Source of the DNA: Marinirhabdus sp963793275
GTDB taxonomy: Bacteria > Bacteroidota > Bacteroidia > Flavobacteriales > Flavobacteriaceae
Assembly (NCBI GenBank): GCA_963793275.1
Contig: CAWBZL010000001.1
Location: forward strand, 186,001-250,000
DNA: 64,000 bases
Direction of reading: 5' to 3'
Position 1 is the first letter of the stretch; each line of letters opens with the position of its first letter. Position numbers and translations under genes: made by a program. Below, piece by piece: positions 19,009 to 28,205 of the stretch. A model generated the notes under the pieces. The model worked only from the letters and a program-made list of their open reading frames with translations, did not search any database and was not told the origin of the DNA.

Positions 19009-20064
19009 TCATTTCAATATAGAAAGATACAATTCTTTATAGGCGTTCACCTCTTTTTCAATACTGAAATGCGCTTCAACACGTGTTCTTCCCTGTATTC
19101 CTAGTTTGGTTTTTAATTCAGGATTTTTATATAACTGAAGAAGTTGAGAAACTAATTCATTTTTATGTTCAAAAATAAATCCGCCGGCATCCTCTTTTAA
19201 TAAATAACGTGCGCCGCCGCCAGAATTTGAAGACAAAACCGGCACTCCACACGCCATTCCTTCAATAATTGAAAGTGGTAACCCTTCGTTTTTACTGGGT
19301 AGTACTAACACATCAAAAGTAGCCATCGCTTTCGGAATGTCTTTATTATCTATAAACCCTTTAAATATTACTCTAGTATGGAGTTTATTTTGAGTGATGA
19401 ACTTTTGTAACACTTTTTTATAAGCTTCGTCTGCCTTTCCGTAGAAATGCACATGTATTTTTTCAGGAAGCTCAGTTAATGCTTCAAGTACTAAAAGTTG
19501 ATTTTTATTTTCACCTACAACACCAATACACCCTAGTACAAATTGTTTATTTTCAAGTATATTGTCTAAGGGTTTAAAAATTTGCGTAGGAACACCGTGA
19601 GGAATAAAGGAAACCTTATTTTTCAGCAAAAAATGAGAGAAAAAACGCAATTTCATTTCAGGATTATTATATACCACGTGAGAAGACAATAAACATTTCA
19701 CAAACCAGCGTTTGGACCAGGCGTTATTCTTTTTGGTAAACACATACTTTACTCCTGCTTTTTTACAGGCAAATGCCTCCATACTGTTGCTTTTATAATC
19801 CCAAGAGTGCACCAGGTCTATTTGTTTCTCTTTAAGTACTGTTGCTAATTGGCCAATATAAGAACGCTTTCCAATGGTTTCAGTTATAAACAAACGTTCT
19901 TCCTTTTTTACTTCATCCGGGAAAATAGCCGGGAACTTTTCAACCAGAATATAAGGGTTAAAAAGGTTTCGGTCTATACGCTTATATAACTCCAGGAGCA
20001 CAAACTGGCTCCCGGCCGTTTTAAAGTTAGGGATGGTGTAGAGGATGTTCTGTTTTTTATCCAT
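19009..20064 (-). CDS. Glycosyltransferase family 4
   Basis: A 351-residue GT4 enzyme. The acceptor domain carries TIPNFKTAGSQFVLLELYKR and DLVHSWDYKSNSMEAF; the donor domain carries VLGCIGVVGENKNQLLVLEA and LPSKNEGLPLSIIEGMACGV with an intact EX7E pair, then SSNSGGGARYLL. The start overlaps the end of the asparagine-synthase-like gene by 8 bp, suggesting coupling, and the stop abuts the sulfotransferase start. Specificity unknown. Confidence 0.87.
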   Translation of the reverse strand: MDKKQNILYTIPNFKTAGSQFVLLELYKRIDRNLFNPYILVEKFPAIFPDEVKKEERLFITETIGKRSYIGQLATVLKEKQIDLVHSWDYKSNSMEAFACKKAGVKYVFTKKNNAWSKRWFVKCLLSSHVVYNNPEMKLRFFSHFLLKNKVSFIPHGVPTQIFKPLDNILENKQFVLGCIGVVGENKNQLLVLEALTELPEKIHVHFYGKADEAYKKVLQKFITQNKLHTRVIFKGFIDNKDIPKAMATFDVLVLPSKNEGLPLSIIEGMACGVPVLSSNSGGGARYLLKEDAGGFIFEHKNELVSQLLQLYKNPELKTKLGIQGRTRVEAHFSIEKEVNAYKELYLSILK

Positions 20065-21505
20065 GAGCCAACTGTTTCTTTTTCAGCGATAACGTTAACA
20101 ACATACTTAACGGATGAGAATAGGTGACAGCATCTACATGTTTGAACTTATTATAAAACTCTGCTACTAAGGGTTTTGAAATGAATGGGTGCATATTTTC
20201 TGCAAAGAGAAATTCTTGTAGGCGTGCATCGTTTTCCATACCCAAAAACTGCAATTCCCAATTTCTTTGAATATAAGGAGTTCCCATTTTATTTTTTGCT
20301 TCCCGCTTCAACTTATTAAAAACCCTGTAAGGCAAGTTTTGAGGAGATTTGTTTTTCTGAAATGTATATAAATTATAGGGTTTGTGTTGTTCCCAGGTAA
20401 TTTCTGCCAACGCAGGATTTCTATGTTTTATATACGCTATTTGAAGTTTTCGGTTGGCTAAATATTCTTCTGGAAGGGAACAAATGAACTGGCACATCCT
20501 ATCGTTAAAATACGGCAAAGTAATTGGGTGCTGTGCTTCAAACACAGCTAAATTAGTAGCTGTCCAGCGAGGTGCCCAATACAAGCTTTTAAAGGCTCTT
20601 ATCTTTGCACCTGTGTCTTTTATGTTAATTTTCTGCAATAATACCTTTACCCGTTCTCGTAAATACGTTTCAAAAGTTCCTTCTAGTTGCCACTCCTTCC
20701 AAAGTGCTTTGGCGAGTTCCTCTCCACCTTTTTTAAGTATTTTTTTTAGCAAATAAGCTACTTCATGTTCTTCAGAAAGCTGCCCTGTACCGCTACCTTC
20801 AAACAAAACATCTCCCCAATGCCCAAGAGAAAACACTTCTCCCATGGCGGCGTATTCACTAAAAACAGCCATTTGCCTTGGGTGGGTAAACTCACTATAA
20901 CATTGGTTAAGTTGTGCCAAATCCTCAATACAATCCCACAAATAGCCTTTGCCGATATGGTATTCAGTACAATTGAAATCACATACATTTGCAATCTTTT
21001 TTGCAATATTGGTTTCGGGATACCCTCCTTTAAAATCGTAACTATAGGAATTTACACGTTTACCCAAATGAGAAAGAGCTGTAGCTTGTGTACGACTATC
21101 CAGCCCTCCCGAAAGCGGTAAAATTACTTTTTTATCGCCAACTTGCTCATTAACGATCCCTTCAAACAGCTGTGTAAATTCTTCTAACGCTTCATGAAAA
21201 CTAACTTCTCGAGCCGTTTGATGCCATTGAAACCAAGGTGTGCTTTTTATAAAAAAACCATCAGCATCCAACTCACAATCTGAAGCTGGCGGTAGCACCT
21301 TTTCATCCTTGAAATAGGTATCTGCATCCAAAAAAAAACCCGTTGCCACAAAAATACAAATCGCCTCTCTGTCAAGTTCGTGAGCTGCTTTCACCTTAGT
21401 AAAAGTAGGTTTTTGTGGAATAATAGAGGTTTTTATGGTAGGCACTTTGGGTGTTGATTTGGTTATGGTAAAGATAGGAATTTTAACCTGCTTTAGACAC
21501 CTCAA
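20057..21505 (-). CDS. Asparagine-synthase-like amide ligase without glutaminase nucleophile
   Basis: A 482-residue protein with the C-terminal ATP-pyrophosphatase domain of asparagine synthetases: the PP-loop is LPLSGGLDSRTQ (130-141), followed by YPETNIAKKIA and FSLGHWGDVLFEG. Full AsnB proteins have an N-terminal glutaminase domain with Cys2; here only its last part remains (FVATGFFLDADTYFKDEKVL, about 52-71) and no Cys follows the initiator Met. It would therefore use free ammonia or another amine. In the EPS context, amidation of a uronic acid carboxyl is plausible, since the block also holds a UDP-HexNAc dehydrogenase. The start is TTG at 21505; a later start is possible. Overlaps the next gene by 8 bp. 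Confidence 0.75.
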   Translation of the reverse strand: MRCLKQVKIPIFTITKSTPKVPTIKTSIIPQKPTFTKVKAAHELDREAICIFVATGFFLDADTYFKDEKVLPPASDCELDADGFFIKSTPWFQWHQTAREVSFHEALEEFTQLFEGIVNEQVGDKKVILPLSGGLDSRTQATALSHLGKRVNSYSYDFKGGYPETNIAKKIANVCDFNCTEYHIGKGYLWDCIEDLAQLNQCYSEFTHPRQMAVFSEYAAMGEVFSLGHWGDVLFEGSGTGQLSEEHEVAYLLKKILKKGGEELAKALWKEWQLEGTFETYLRERVKVLLQKINIKDTGAKIRAFKSLYWAPRWTATNLAVFEAQHPITLPYFNDRMCQFICSLPEEYLANRKLQIAYIKHRNPALAEITWEQHKPYNLYTFQKNKSPQNLPYRVFNKLKREAKNKMGTPYIQRNWELQFLGMENDARLQEFLFAENMHPFISKPLVAEFYNKFKHVDAVTYSHPLSMLLTLSLKKKQLAHG

Positions 21506-21516
21506 CTTCTAAACAA

Positions 21517-22707
21517 CTAAACCCTATCCAGCACCTCGAAATACAACTGCTCCATATCTTTTACCATTTTCCCTATGGTATGTTGGTTCAATACTTTATT
21601 ACGTGCATTTGTTCTTTGGGTGGTAATCTCTTCCAACGGTCTTTTGTTGAAAGCAATAATTGCATTTGCTATACATTGGGGGTCACGGGTTGTTATGAGT
21701 GTCCCTGTGGTTTCATCTATTAATTCTGAAACACCACCGCAATCTGTAGCTATGACGGGAAGACCTATTGCCATGGCTTCGATCAGTACGTTTGGGAGAC
21801 CTTCTTCCAGAGAAGGCAATAAAAACAGATGGCTGGACTGCATTAATTTGTAGACTTCAGCTTGGGGAACTTTATTTAAGATAGTAATGTGTTTTTCCAA
21901 TTGGTACATCTTCAATAGATATGCTAACTCTTCATTTCCACTTCCTCCTATGATCGTATAATGGATTTGCCCGCCATTTTTTACAACTATTTTAAGGGCT
22001 TCCAATGCATAATTAAATCCTTTTTTCCAATGAGGTCTTCCAATAGAAATGATCTTAAGCTCTGTACTTCTATGAAAATGATCTGAATAAGGCAATAGAT
22101 TAAAATCGAAACCTGAATACACAACCCTATCAATTTTTTCACGGCTACGGTGTATCTTATTGCTAACTTCAACCATTGCTTTTGAAACTGAATGGAAACC
22201 ATCTATGTGTGGATATATGGTTTTCAAAAATTCAAAATTCTCAGCATTAACAAAAGGACGTACGTTGTTTTGATACCCACGCTGACTGAGAACTACCTTT
22301 ACGTTTTCATCTTTGAGGATAGCGGCACACCACTGTAATAAGGATGGCCATTGCACATGAAAAATAGTAGGACGTAATAATCCAACGGCAGTATTCAGGT
22401 TACGCTGTTGCAACTGCTGTTTTTTTAGACTGAACAGTAACCCCAGGTATCCAAAAAAGCCTGGTACATTTCTTTGCTTACATAATACTTTAAAAGCAAA
22501 CCCTATACTTATCCAAAACAACCGAACTGTTTTTGAACTGCTTCCCAGGGCTACATATTTCACATTTGGTACTTTTTGTTGTACGTGTTCATTAAAACCA
22601 AAGACCGAAACCTCATGCGTTTTTGAAAGCCCAACTATCAGTCTGTTAATAAAAGGCGTGGTTTTAAAACTACCATCAAAAATCGCTATGTGCAAAGGTG
22701 TTTTCAA
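21517..22707 (-). CDS. Glycosyltransferase family 4
   Basis: A 396-residue GT4 enzyme. The N-terminus MKTPLHIAIFDGSFKTTPFI is followed by a Rossmann-like acceptor domain with ATIFHVQWPSLLQW-type strand order; the donor domain shows IISIGRPHWKKGFNYALEAL, YTIIGGSGNEEL and LPSLEEGLPNVLIEAMAIGL with the EX7E pair, then TDCGGVSELI. The start ATG overlaps the stop of the GT92-like gene (22704-22707), so translation is coupled. The sugar is unknown. Confidence 0.87.
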   Translation of the reverse strand: MKTPLHIAIFDGSFKTTPFINRLIVGLSKTHEVSVFGFNEHVQQKVPNVKYVALGSSSKTVRLFWISIGFAFKVLCKQRNVPGFFGYLGLLFSLKKQQLQQRNLNTAVGLLRPTIFHVQWPSLLQWCAAILKDENVKVVLSQRGYQNNVRPFVNAENFEFLKTIYPHIDGFHSVSKAMVEVSNKIHRSREKIDRVVYSGFDFNLLPYSDHFHRSTELKIISIGRPHWKKGFNYALEALKIVVKNGGQIHYTIIGGSGNEELAYLLKMYQLEKHITILNKVPQAEVYKLMQSSHLFLLPSLEEGLPNVLIEAMAIGLPVIATDCGGVSELIDETTGTLITTRDPQCIANAIIAFNKRPLEEITTQRTNARNKVLNQHTIGKMVKDMEQLYFEVLDRV

Positions 22708-23711
22708 AGTGTTTCTATTTTACCGTCAAATACTTTTTTTACGGAGGTGATTTCCTGAACTGCTGAAGTGCTTCTTTTAAAAACAACTAAATATATATTT
22801 TGCTGAAGTGACTTAAATTCGGCTTCAGAAAACATCAAATTTTCCCTGAAGTAAGCATTAAGTTCTTCATTTGTTTTTCCGCTTTGATTTACAATTTCGC
22901 GAAGTAATAGTTTAAGGCTGTTTACTTTATTTCCGCTTAAAAAAGTATCGGGACGATTGGAGAAATTGGTGAATTTTTTAATAAAATCCTCAGCATCAAA
23001 TATATGGTAATGCAATATATATCCTCTTTTTAACGTCTGGATAGAAGTATCACCCAACTTTTTATATCGATGAACATTATGCGGGTATATGTTTCTTCCC
23101 ACTCTAATTGCTCCTTTCCCCAGATGTTGGCCTAACCAATAGCTGTGTTTTTCATTTTTTGTACTAAAGGGGTTGCGAATTTTTTTATAAATATTTTCGA
23201 ATCTGTTTTTAAAGGTAGGCTGTGTTTTAAACCAGGTTTCTTCTTTAAACACATTGAGATACCTTGATTTTCTTGCCACAACCTCTTTTGTTTGAAGATA
23301 GACAACATCAATATCCTTTGAAATAGCACTAAAAAAATTTTGCAAATCTGAAGGAGCATTTAATTCTGAACACACCAATTCATCTGCATCTATAGATATA
23401 ACCCAGTCTATACCTGCTTTTTTACATTTTTGAAGCGCATCGTAGGTATGTAAGCATTGCCTTGCGGTATGATGCTCTTTGGACTGCGAGGTGAATTTTT
23501 TAAGATACGTTCTATCACTATATATAGTTCCATCTAACGAATCTGAAACAGTTACAAAATCCAGATCTAAGATGGATTGTTTCCCGTTGTCTGTGGCACC
23601 ATCAAAATATACATAGGCGTGGCTCACTCCTATTGCTTTATGATACAACAAATTATTACGCAGTAACCTTTCTTCGTTTTTCACGGTAAGTATGATGGCA
23701 ATTTTGGGCAT
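22704..23711 (-). CDS. GT2/GT92-like glycosyltransferase
   Basis: A 335-residue GT-A enzyme of the Glyco_tranf_2_4/GT92-like group. It opens MPKIAIILTVKNEERLLRNN with the VKNE motif typical of that group, then GVSHAYVYFDGATDNG and the metal-binding DxD in WVISIDADEL (DAD at 108-110). A histidine-rich segment (IYPHNVHRY, YILHYHIFD) follows, as in family members. It lies 4 bp before the GT2 gene at 23716 and is coupled to the GT4 gene downstream by an ATGA overlap. Donor and acceptor unknown. Confidence 0.8.
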   Translation of the reverse strand: MPKIAIILTVKNEERLLRNNLLYHKAIGVSHAYVYFDGATDNGKQSILDLDFVTVSDSLDGTIYSDRTYLKKFTSQSKEHHTARQCLHTYDALQKCKKAGIDWVISIDADELVCSELNAPSDLQNFFSAISKDIDVVYLQTKEVVARKSRYLNVFKEETWFKTQPTFKNRFENIYKKIRNPFSTKNEKHSYWLGQHLGKGAIRVGRNIYPHNVHRYKKLGDTSIQTLKRGYILHYHIFDAEDFIKKFTNFSNRPDTFLSGNKVNSLKLLLREIVNQSGKTNEELNAYFRENLMFSEAEFKSLQQNIYLVVFKRSTSAVQEITSVKKVFDGKIETL

Positions 23712-23715
23712 ATAA

Positions 23716-24603
23716 CTACGTGGTTAGCATTTTAAATTTGTAGTAAAGATACAGCTTAAGGTAAGGTAATGATCGCTTCTCATCTCTACTAAGTCTATCC
23801 CTTACTCGCTTAAAAAAGCGTTTCATGTATTTTTTCGAAATTTCTTTTGAAGCATGAACCTCACGCTTTTTCACGTATTCAATAAATTGTACGTGTTCGT
23901 AAAAATAGGCAGCAAGATACTTTAAACCCTTAGTATCAAGATTTGAAAGCCCCGTGCCTTCTTGCCTAAAATAGCTGGTAGTTTCCTGATTTAAAAATAA
24001 TGTATCCCCCAAAAAAAACTCATAATAAAAAACACGGTCGCCAATAATTGAAAAGGTTGCAAAATGCGATTTTTTAAATTGGGCTTTAGGTTTATTTTTA
24101 AAAAGGGTCGTACTTACATTTAATATAGGAATGCGTAGCAAAGAATCTATTGTAAATTTTGAAACAGGTCCGTTCTTGAAAGCCGGATGAATCACGTTTT
24201 TTCCTAATCCCTCTGTAGTAAAGGTCTTTGTTTGAGCCACAACAACGTCATAACTTTGTATTGCTACAATCTGTTTTTCCAGAAAATCTAGCTCACACGA
24301 GTCATCACTTTCGGCAATCCAGATAAACTCTCCATTTGCGAGTTCCAGGCCTTTTTTCCATTGTTTGAATGGAGATCCTGTATTTTTCTCATTTATTATA
24401 AAATGGCTTGTTTTAGGATGATTTTTATAAACCCTAAGGATTTCCAGGCTTGAATCGGCTGAAGCATCGTCTAAAATAATAACTTCAAAATTTTGATAGG
24501 TCTGCTTATAGATGCTTGTTAACCGCTGCTCAAGGAATTGAACGTGGTTATAGTTGGGGACTATTATAGAAATGAAAGGATTTTTGGAGAAGGGAGCACT
24601 CAT
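23716..24603 (-). CDS. Glycosyltransferase family 2
   Basis: A 295-residue GT-A enzyme. The nucleotide-binding start is ISIIVPNYNHVQFLEQRLTS, followed by VIILDDASADSSLEIL and the acidic site WIAESDDSCELDFLEK. The C-terminal 60 residues are strongly basic (KKYMKRFFKRVRDRLSRDEK), suggesting contact with membrane phospholipid. It abuts the methyltransferase at 24604 with no gap. A single-sugar transferase of the EPS repeat; specificity unknown. Confidence 0.86.
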   Translation of the reverse strand: MSAPFSKNPFISIIVPNYNHVQFLEQRLTSIYKQTYQNFEVIILDDASADSSLEILRVYKNHPKTSHFIINEKNTGSPFKQWKKGLELANGEFIWIAESDDSCELDFLEKQIVAIQSYDVVVAQTKTFTTEGLGKNVIHPAFKNGPVSKFTIDSLLRIPILNVSTTLFKNKPKAQFKKSHFATFSIIGDRVFYYEFFLGDTLFLNQETTSYFRQEGTGLSNLDTKGLKYLAAYFYEHVQFIEYVKKREVHASKEISKKYMKRFFKRVRDRLSRDEKRSLPYLKLYLYYKFKMLTT

Positions 24604-25311
24604 TTATTTTTTCTTTGCAAGCAAACATTGGTGAAGACCAAAGCCTAGTTTAGACAAAATTTTGTTGCGCACTCCTTCAAGTCCTATTTTTTTAAAGCCA
24701 CCAATAAAAATCCGATGATTAATAAATTTAAAATACCCTAAATTACCAAAGTCAAGGATGATTGTTTCGTAGTGTATAATGTCAAACTTTGCTGTAATCA
24801 GCTTCTTCAATTCTTTTGGGGTTAACACTTTTTCAATTGGTTGCCGGGACCAATTACCACCTTTCATGTGGTCAAAAACCTTTTTATTTGGAGTAGTAAG
24901 AATTAAATAGCCGCCTTTTTTTAAAATACGGAATGCTACGTCTATATACGCAGCCTGATCTTCAATGTGTTCTATCACTTCCTGCGAAATGACAAGGTCG
25001 TAATGTTGTTGTTTAAATGGAAACTCCAATGCATTACCTTGATGAAATTTTGTGTCCGGGTACTTTTCTTGTGCTATGCGCACGGCTTCTTCAGAAAGCT
25101 CAATACCTTCAGCGGGCGTAAATTCACCAATAAAAGAAATAAAACGTCCATCACCACAACCTAGATCTATAGTTAAAGGTAGTTTCAGTTTTCGTTTTAC
25201 CACGGTAAAATACTCCATGATCTTTGTTGCACGGCGCAACTTAAGTGAGTTAAGAAAAGATTTCTTTGTCCACCTATTATCATAAAACTTAATCTGATCA
25301 TTAATTTCCAT
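24604..25311 (-). CDS. Class I SAM-dependent methyltransferase
   Basis: A 235-residue methyltransferase with clear motif I TIDLGCGDGRFISFIGE (about 47-63), the acidic ribose-binding strand AEGIELSEEAVRIA, motif II YDLVISQEVIEHIEDQ and GGYLILTTPNKKV. This is the Methyltransf_11/UbiG-like fold, used on many small substrates. Its place between two GT2 genes, with 3 and 0 bp gaps, argues for sugar or lipid-linked glycan methylation. A chain-capping role cannot be told from sequence. Confidence 0.82.
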   Translation of the reverse strand: MEINDQIKFYDNRWTKKSFLNSLKLRRATKIMEYFTVVKRKLKLPLTIDLGCGDGRFISFIGEFTPAEGIELSEEAVRIAQEKYPDTKFHQGNALEFPFKQQHYDLVISQEVIEHIEDQAAYIDVAFRILKKGGYLILTTPNKKVFDHMKGGNWSRQPIEKVLTPKELKKLITAKFDIIHYETIILDFGNLGYFKFINHRIFIGGFKKIGLEGVRNKILSKLGFGLHQCLLAKKK

Positions 25312-25314
25312 AAA

Positions 25315-26148
25315 CTAATTCATTAGCTTTTTAGCTTCCTGCCAAAGCGCGTATTTTGTTCGCACCAATTTAAATTTCAACAGCGCTTCATAATACTCTC
25401 GCTTATATCTGTTTAAAATAGAGGTACGTAGTGTATTTGCAAGTTGCTCCGAAAAATGATCTTTACACATCCAATACGAATGAACATCCAGCATTAACGT
25501 GCGGCTCCCAACATCTCTGGAGCCTCCGGCAGCATTTACGGCGTGCAGTAATTTTGCGTTGGCATTATACCAAATTGCATAACCGTGTTTATAAAACTTA
25601 AGAGCCATTTCTCTATCCTCTCCGGCTCCCGTTGGGTCAAAACGTTCTTCAAAACCTCCCACAGCGTCATAGACACTTCTTGATAATGCCATACAGCAGC
25701 CGGGCACTGCCAGTGTTATCCTGGATTTATCGTGATTGGGATTGCTGGTTATTGTTTTTATAAAATTGTAACTCCCTCTGGTTAAATAATCTTCTCTCTT
25801 TGCTAAGTAATTGCCATCGGGATCACAAATCGCTCCAGCAACTACAGGATATTCTCCAGAAATAATTGGAGTAGTGATCTCACGAATGAAATCTATCCCA
25901 ATACGAGCATCATCATCCAGAAACACTAAAATATCACCCTTAGAATTTTTTACAGCGGTGTTTCTGGAAACACAAGGACCCGTAGAATCCAACGGGATAT
26001 ATGTACATCTCTCGACGGGGATAGGACTATCAGACTGGTCTACTACAATAACTTCATATTCCTGTGCTACATCCTGTTTAAAAACATCCTTAAGCAGAAG
26101 TTTTAAGTACTCCGGTCTATTTCTAGTGGGTATGATGATACTTATCAT
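25315..26148 (-). CDS. Glycosyltransferase family 2
   Basis: A 277-residue GT-A enzyme with MISIIIPTRNRPEYLKLLLK, VIVVDQSDSPIP, the metal site VFLDDDARIGIDF and GAGEDREMALKFYKHGYAIW, which resembles the acceptor-side ED motif of GT2 rhamnosyl- and galactosyltransferases. The start is preceded by a 49-bp gap from the damaged GT2 gene upstream. The sequence is related to the DDD site of the GT2 at 11434. Sugar unknown. Confidence 0.86.
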   Translation of the reverse strand: MISIIIPTRNRPEYLKLLLKDVFKQDVAQEYEVIVVDQSDSPIPVERCTYIPLDSTGPCVSRNTAVKNSKGDILVFLDDDARIGIDFIREITTPIISGEYPVVAGAICDPDGNYLAKREDYLTRGSYNFIKTITSNPNHDKSRITLAVPGCCMALSRSVYDAVGGFEERFDPTGAGEDREMALKFYKHGYAIWYNANAKLLHAVNAAGGSRDVGSRTLMLDVHSYWMCKDHFSEQLANTLRTSILNRYKREYYEALLKFKLVRTKYALWQEAKKLMN

Positions 26149-26197
26149 AAATGCTTCTCTTTATTCTTGGCAAAATAAAGTTTTTATAGCGAATTAC

Positions 26198-27202
26198 TCA
26201 TTCTTTAAATGTAAAATTGTGTAGCAATCTCGTTGCTGTTTTTTGAAAATAGTTTCGTACCCTTTCAGTGGACAGCGGTAGAAATATATGTAACGCTTTT
26301 GCCCATCTTAATTGCCTGTAAAATGCCGGGAATTCTTTAAAAAGGAGCAGTTGTAATCTTTCTAAAATATAGTTGGCGGTATTATAATCCTTATTTTTTA
26401 ATGCCGAAAAATATATTCGTAATACACGTTTTAACCTTTTGGAGAATACCTCTGTATAGTTCTTCTCTTTACTGGTAGCCAAAATATCTAAATATACTTT
26501 TGCTCTGGACCATTTATAGTTCCTATCGTATACCTCATCCCCTTTAGATTTACTATCTTCAGTAAATATATAGTCGAATAATTCTTCCTCTGTGTAAATA
26601 AGCTCTTTTTTAGTTACTACGTTGCTTAAACGCAGTAAAAAATCTGTTTCCTGTGCTCGGTATAATGTTTCATCAAAACGCAATGAATGGGTTCTTAAAA
26701 AAGATCGTTTTATAATGAAAGAAGGGGTCATTATTTCGGAAGTATTTAAAGCTATTTGTTTAAATAGATCTTCACCAAAATTTTTACGAAGGGATCGCTT
26801 TTTAATCCCTTTTTTTTCAACCTTTTGTCCTGAACAAACACAAACTGTTGCATCCTTATTGTTTTGCAATAAATTTAATTGAATTTGTAATTTGTCCGAA
26901 TGCATAAGGTCATCACTATCAAACCAACTTATATAATCGCCCTTTGCCAATGTTAACCCGTAATTTCTGGCGCCATTTCCTCCTGGTTTATGAGTATCTG
27001 GTCTGGTTACATAACGAAATCTAGTATCTGTAGCGCAGTACTTTTTCATAACCAGCGCAGTAGTATCTGTACTGCCGTCGTCTACAACAATGCATTCCCA
27101 ATTCTTATAGGTCTAGACCAGAATACTATCCAGCGTTTTACCTATTATCCCTGCTCGATTGTAAGTGGGTATTATGATGGATATCATTACAGTATTACTC
27201 AT
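26198..27202 (-). pseudogene. Glycosyltransferase family 2 interrupted by an amber codon
   Basis: The full frame starts at ATG 27202, which overlaps the end of the upstream GT2 by 8 bp (ATGAGTAA), and reads ISIIIPTYNRAGIIGKTLDS, then V-stop-TYKNWECIVVDDGSTD. The stop is TAG at 27115-27113, exactly where the tandem paralogue has CAG for Gln (LQTYTNWE). Past the stop the protein is normal for 304 more codons: GGNGARNYGLTLAKGDYISW, FDSDDLMHSDK and a basic C-terminus. An internal ATG at 27049 would drop the first 51 residues including the nucleotide-binding strand, so that product should be inactive. A single C-to-T change explains it; readthrough or a consensus error are alternatives. Confidence 0.85.
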
Positions 27203-28151
27203 CAAAAATTCTATTTCTTAAGACGTGCCCTTTGTTAAAGTTTTTTCTTAGAAAATAATAACAATAGGCCTTTATTACCTCTTTCTTTGAAAATAACTCC
27301 GGAAAAATATCAAAAAGTAAACGTCTGGAATACTTAAAGTTTTTTGTAGTAATGAACTGAAAAAAAACTTCTTTAAAATAATCTTTAAAGAAACTTTCTA
27401 ACCTAATTAAATCCTTATGCTTTTTTAGCATAGAATATATTTTTATTCTGGCTAGGGTGTAATTCCAAACGGTATGAGCACGCCACTTGTTACTGCTTAT
27501 GGAAGCCTCGTGCTGTCGTATCAAACTAAGCGATTCCTCTATAGCATCTGTCTTTGGGTTTAAGTATAAAACTCTTGAAAAGAATTCCCATTCCTGTCCG
27601 GCTTTTAAAGATTCATCAAACTCTAAATCATATTTCTGTAAGAAGGATTTCCTAAAAAGAACCGAGGGCGTAAAAAATTTTACTTCTTTCTTTACAAAAT
27701 CATCAAACAAATTATCCGAGTGTATTGCCTGAGACATGCGTCCTAATACATCCTCGGGTGTATTTTTAAAAACTGTACACTGGCTTATTACAAAATCTAA
27801 CGCTCTATTGTTTTGAAGCCTCTTTACCTGCAAATCCAATTTATTGTAAATCATTAGGTCGTCACTATCAAACCAATTTATAAACTCTCCTCTGCTAATT
27901 TCAAAACCATAATTTCTAGCGCCATTACCACCAGACTCTCTTTGAGGCGGTCTTTTGACAATACTGAATCTTTCATCCTCTTTACAAATATTTAAAACCC
28001 TTTCCATGGTATCATCTGTACTACCATCGTCCACCACGATACATTCCCAATTTGTATAAGTTTGCAGCTTAACACTCTCTAGCGTTTCTGCAATAAGTGT
28101 AGCTCTGTTATATGTTGGGATAATTATGGATATAAGAGGAGCCTTGTTCAT
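27195..28151 (-). CDS. Glycosyltransferase family 2
   Basis: A GT2 enzyme of 318 residues from ATG 28151 (MNKAPLISIIIPTYNRATLI); the frame is open 12 codons further but that part does not fit the fold. Motifs: CIVVDDGSTDDTMERV, SGGNGARNYGFEISRGEFIN, and the metal site WFDSDDLMIYNK. It is a tandem paralogue of the damaged gene downstream, with the same GGNGARNYG and WFDSDDLM blocks, and overlaps it by 8 bp. Both probably arose by duplication. The C-terminal half is Phe/Lys-rich. Specificity unknown. Confidence 0.85.
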   Translation of the reverse strand: MNKAPLISIIIPTYNRATLIAETLESVKLQTYTNWECIVVDDGSTDDTMERVLNICKEDERFSIVKRPPQRESGGNGARNYGFEISRGEFINWFDSDDLMIYNKLDLQVKRLQNNRALDFVISQCTVFKNTPEDVLGRMSQAIHSDNLFDDFVKKEVKFFTPSVLFRKSFLQKYDLEFDESLKAGQEWEFFSRVLYLNPKTDAIEESLSLIRQHEASISSNKWRAHTVWNYTLARIKIYSMLKKHKDLIRLESFFKDYFKEVFFQFITTKNFKYSRRLLFDIFPELFSKKEVIKAYCYYFLRKNFNKGHVLRNRIFDE

Positions 28152-28205
28152 TTTAAATTTTGATGTTAAAAATACGTATAAGAGCAATTATATTGTTGAG
28201 GCGCA

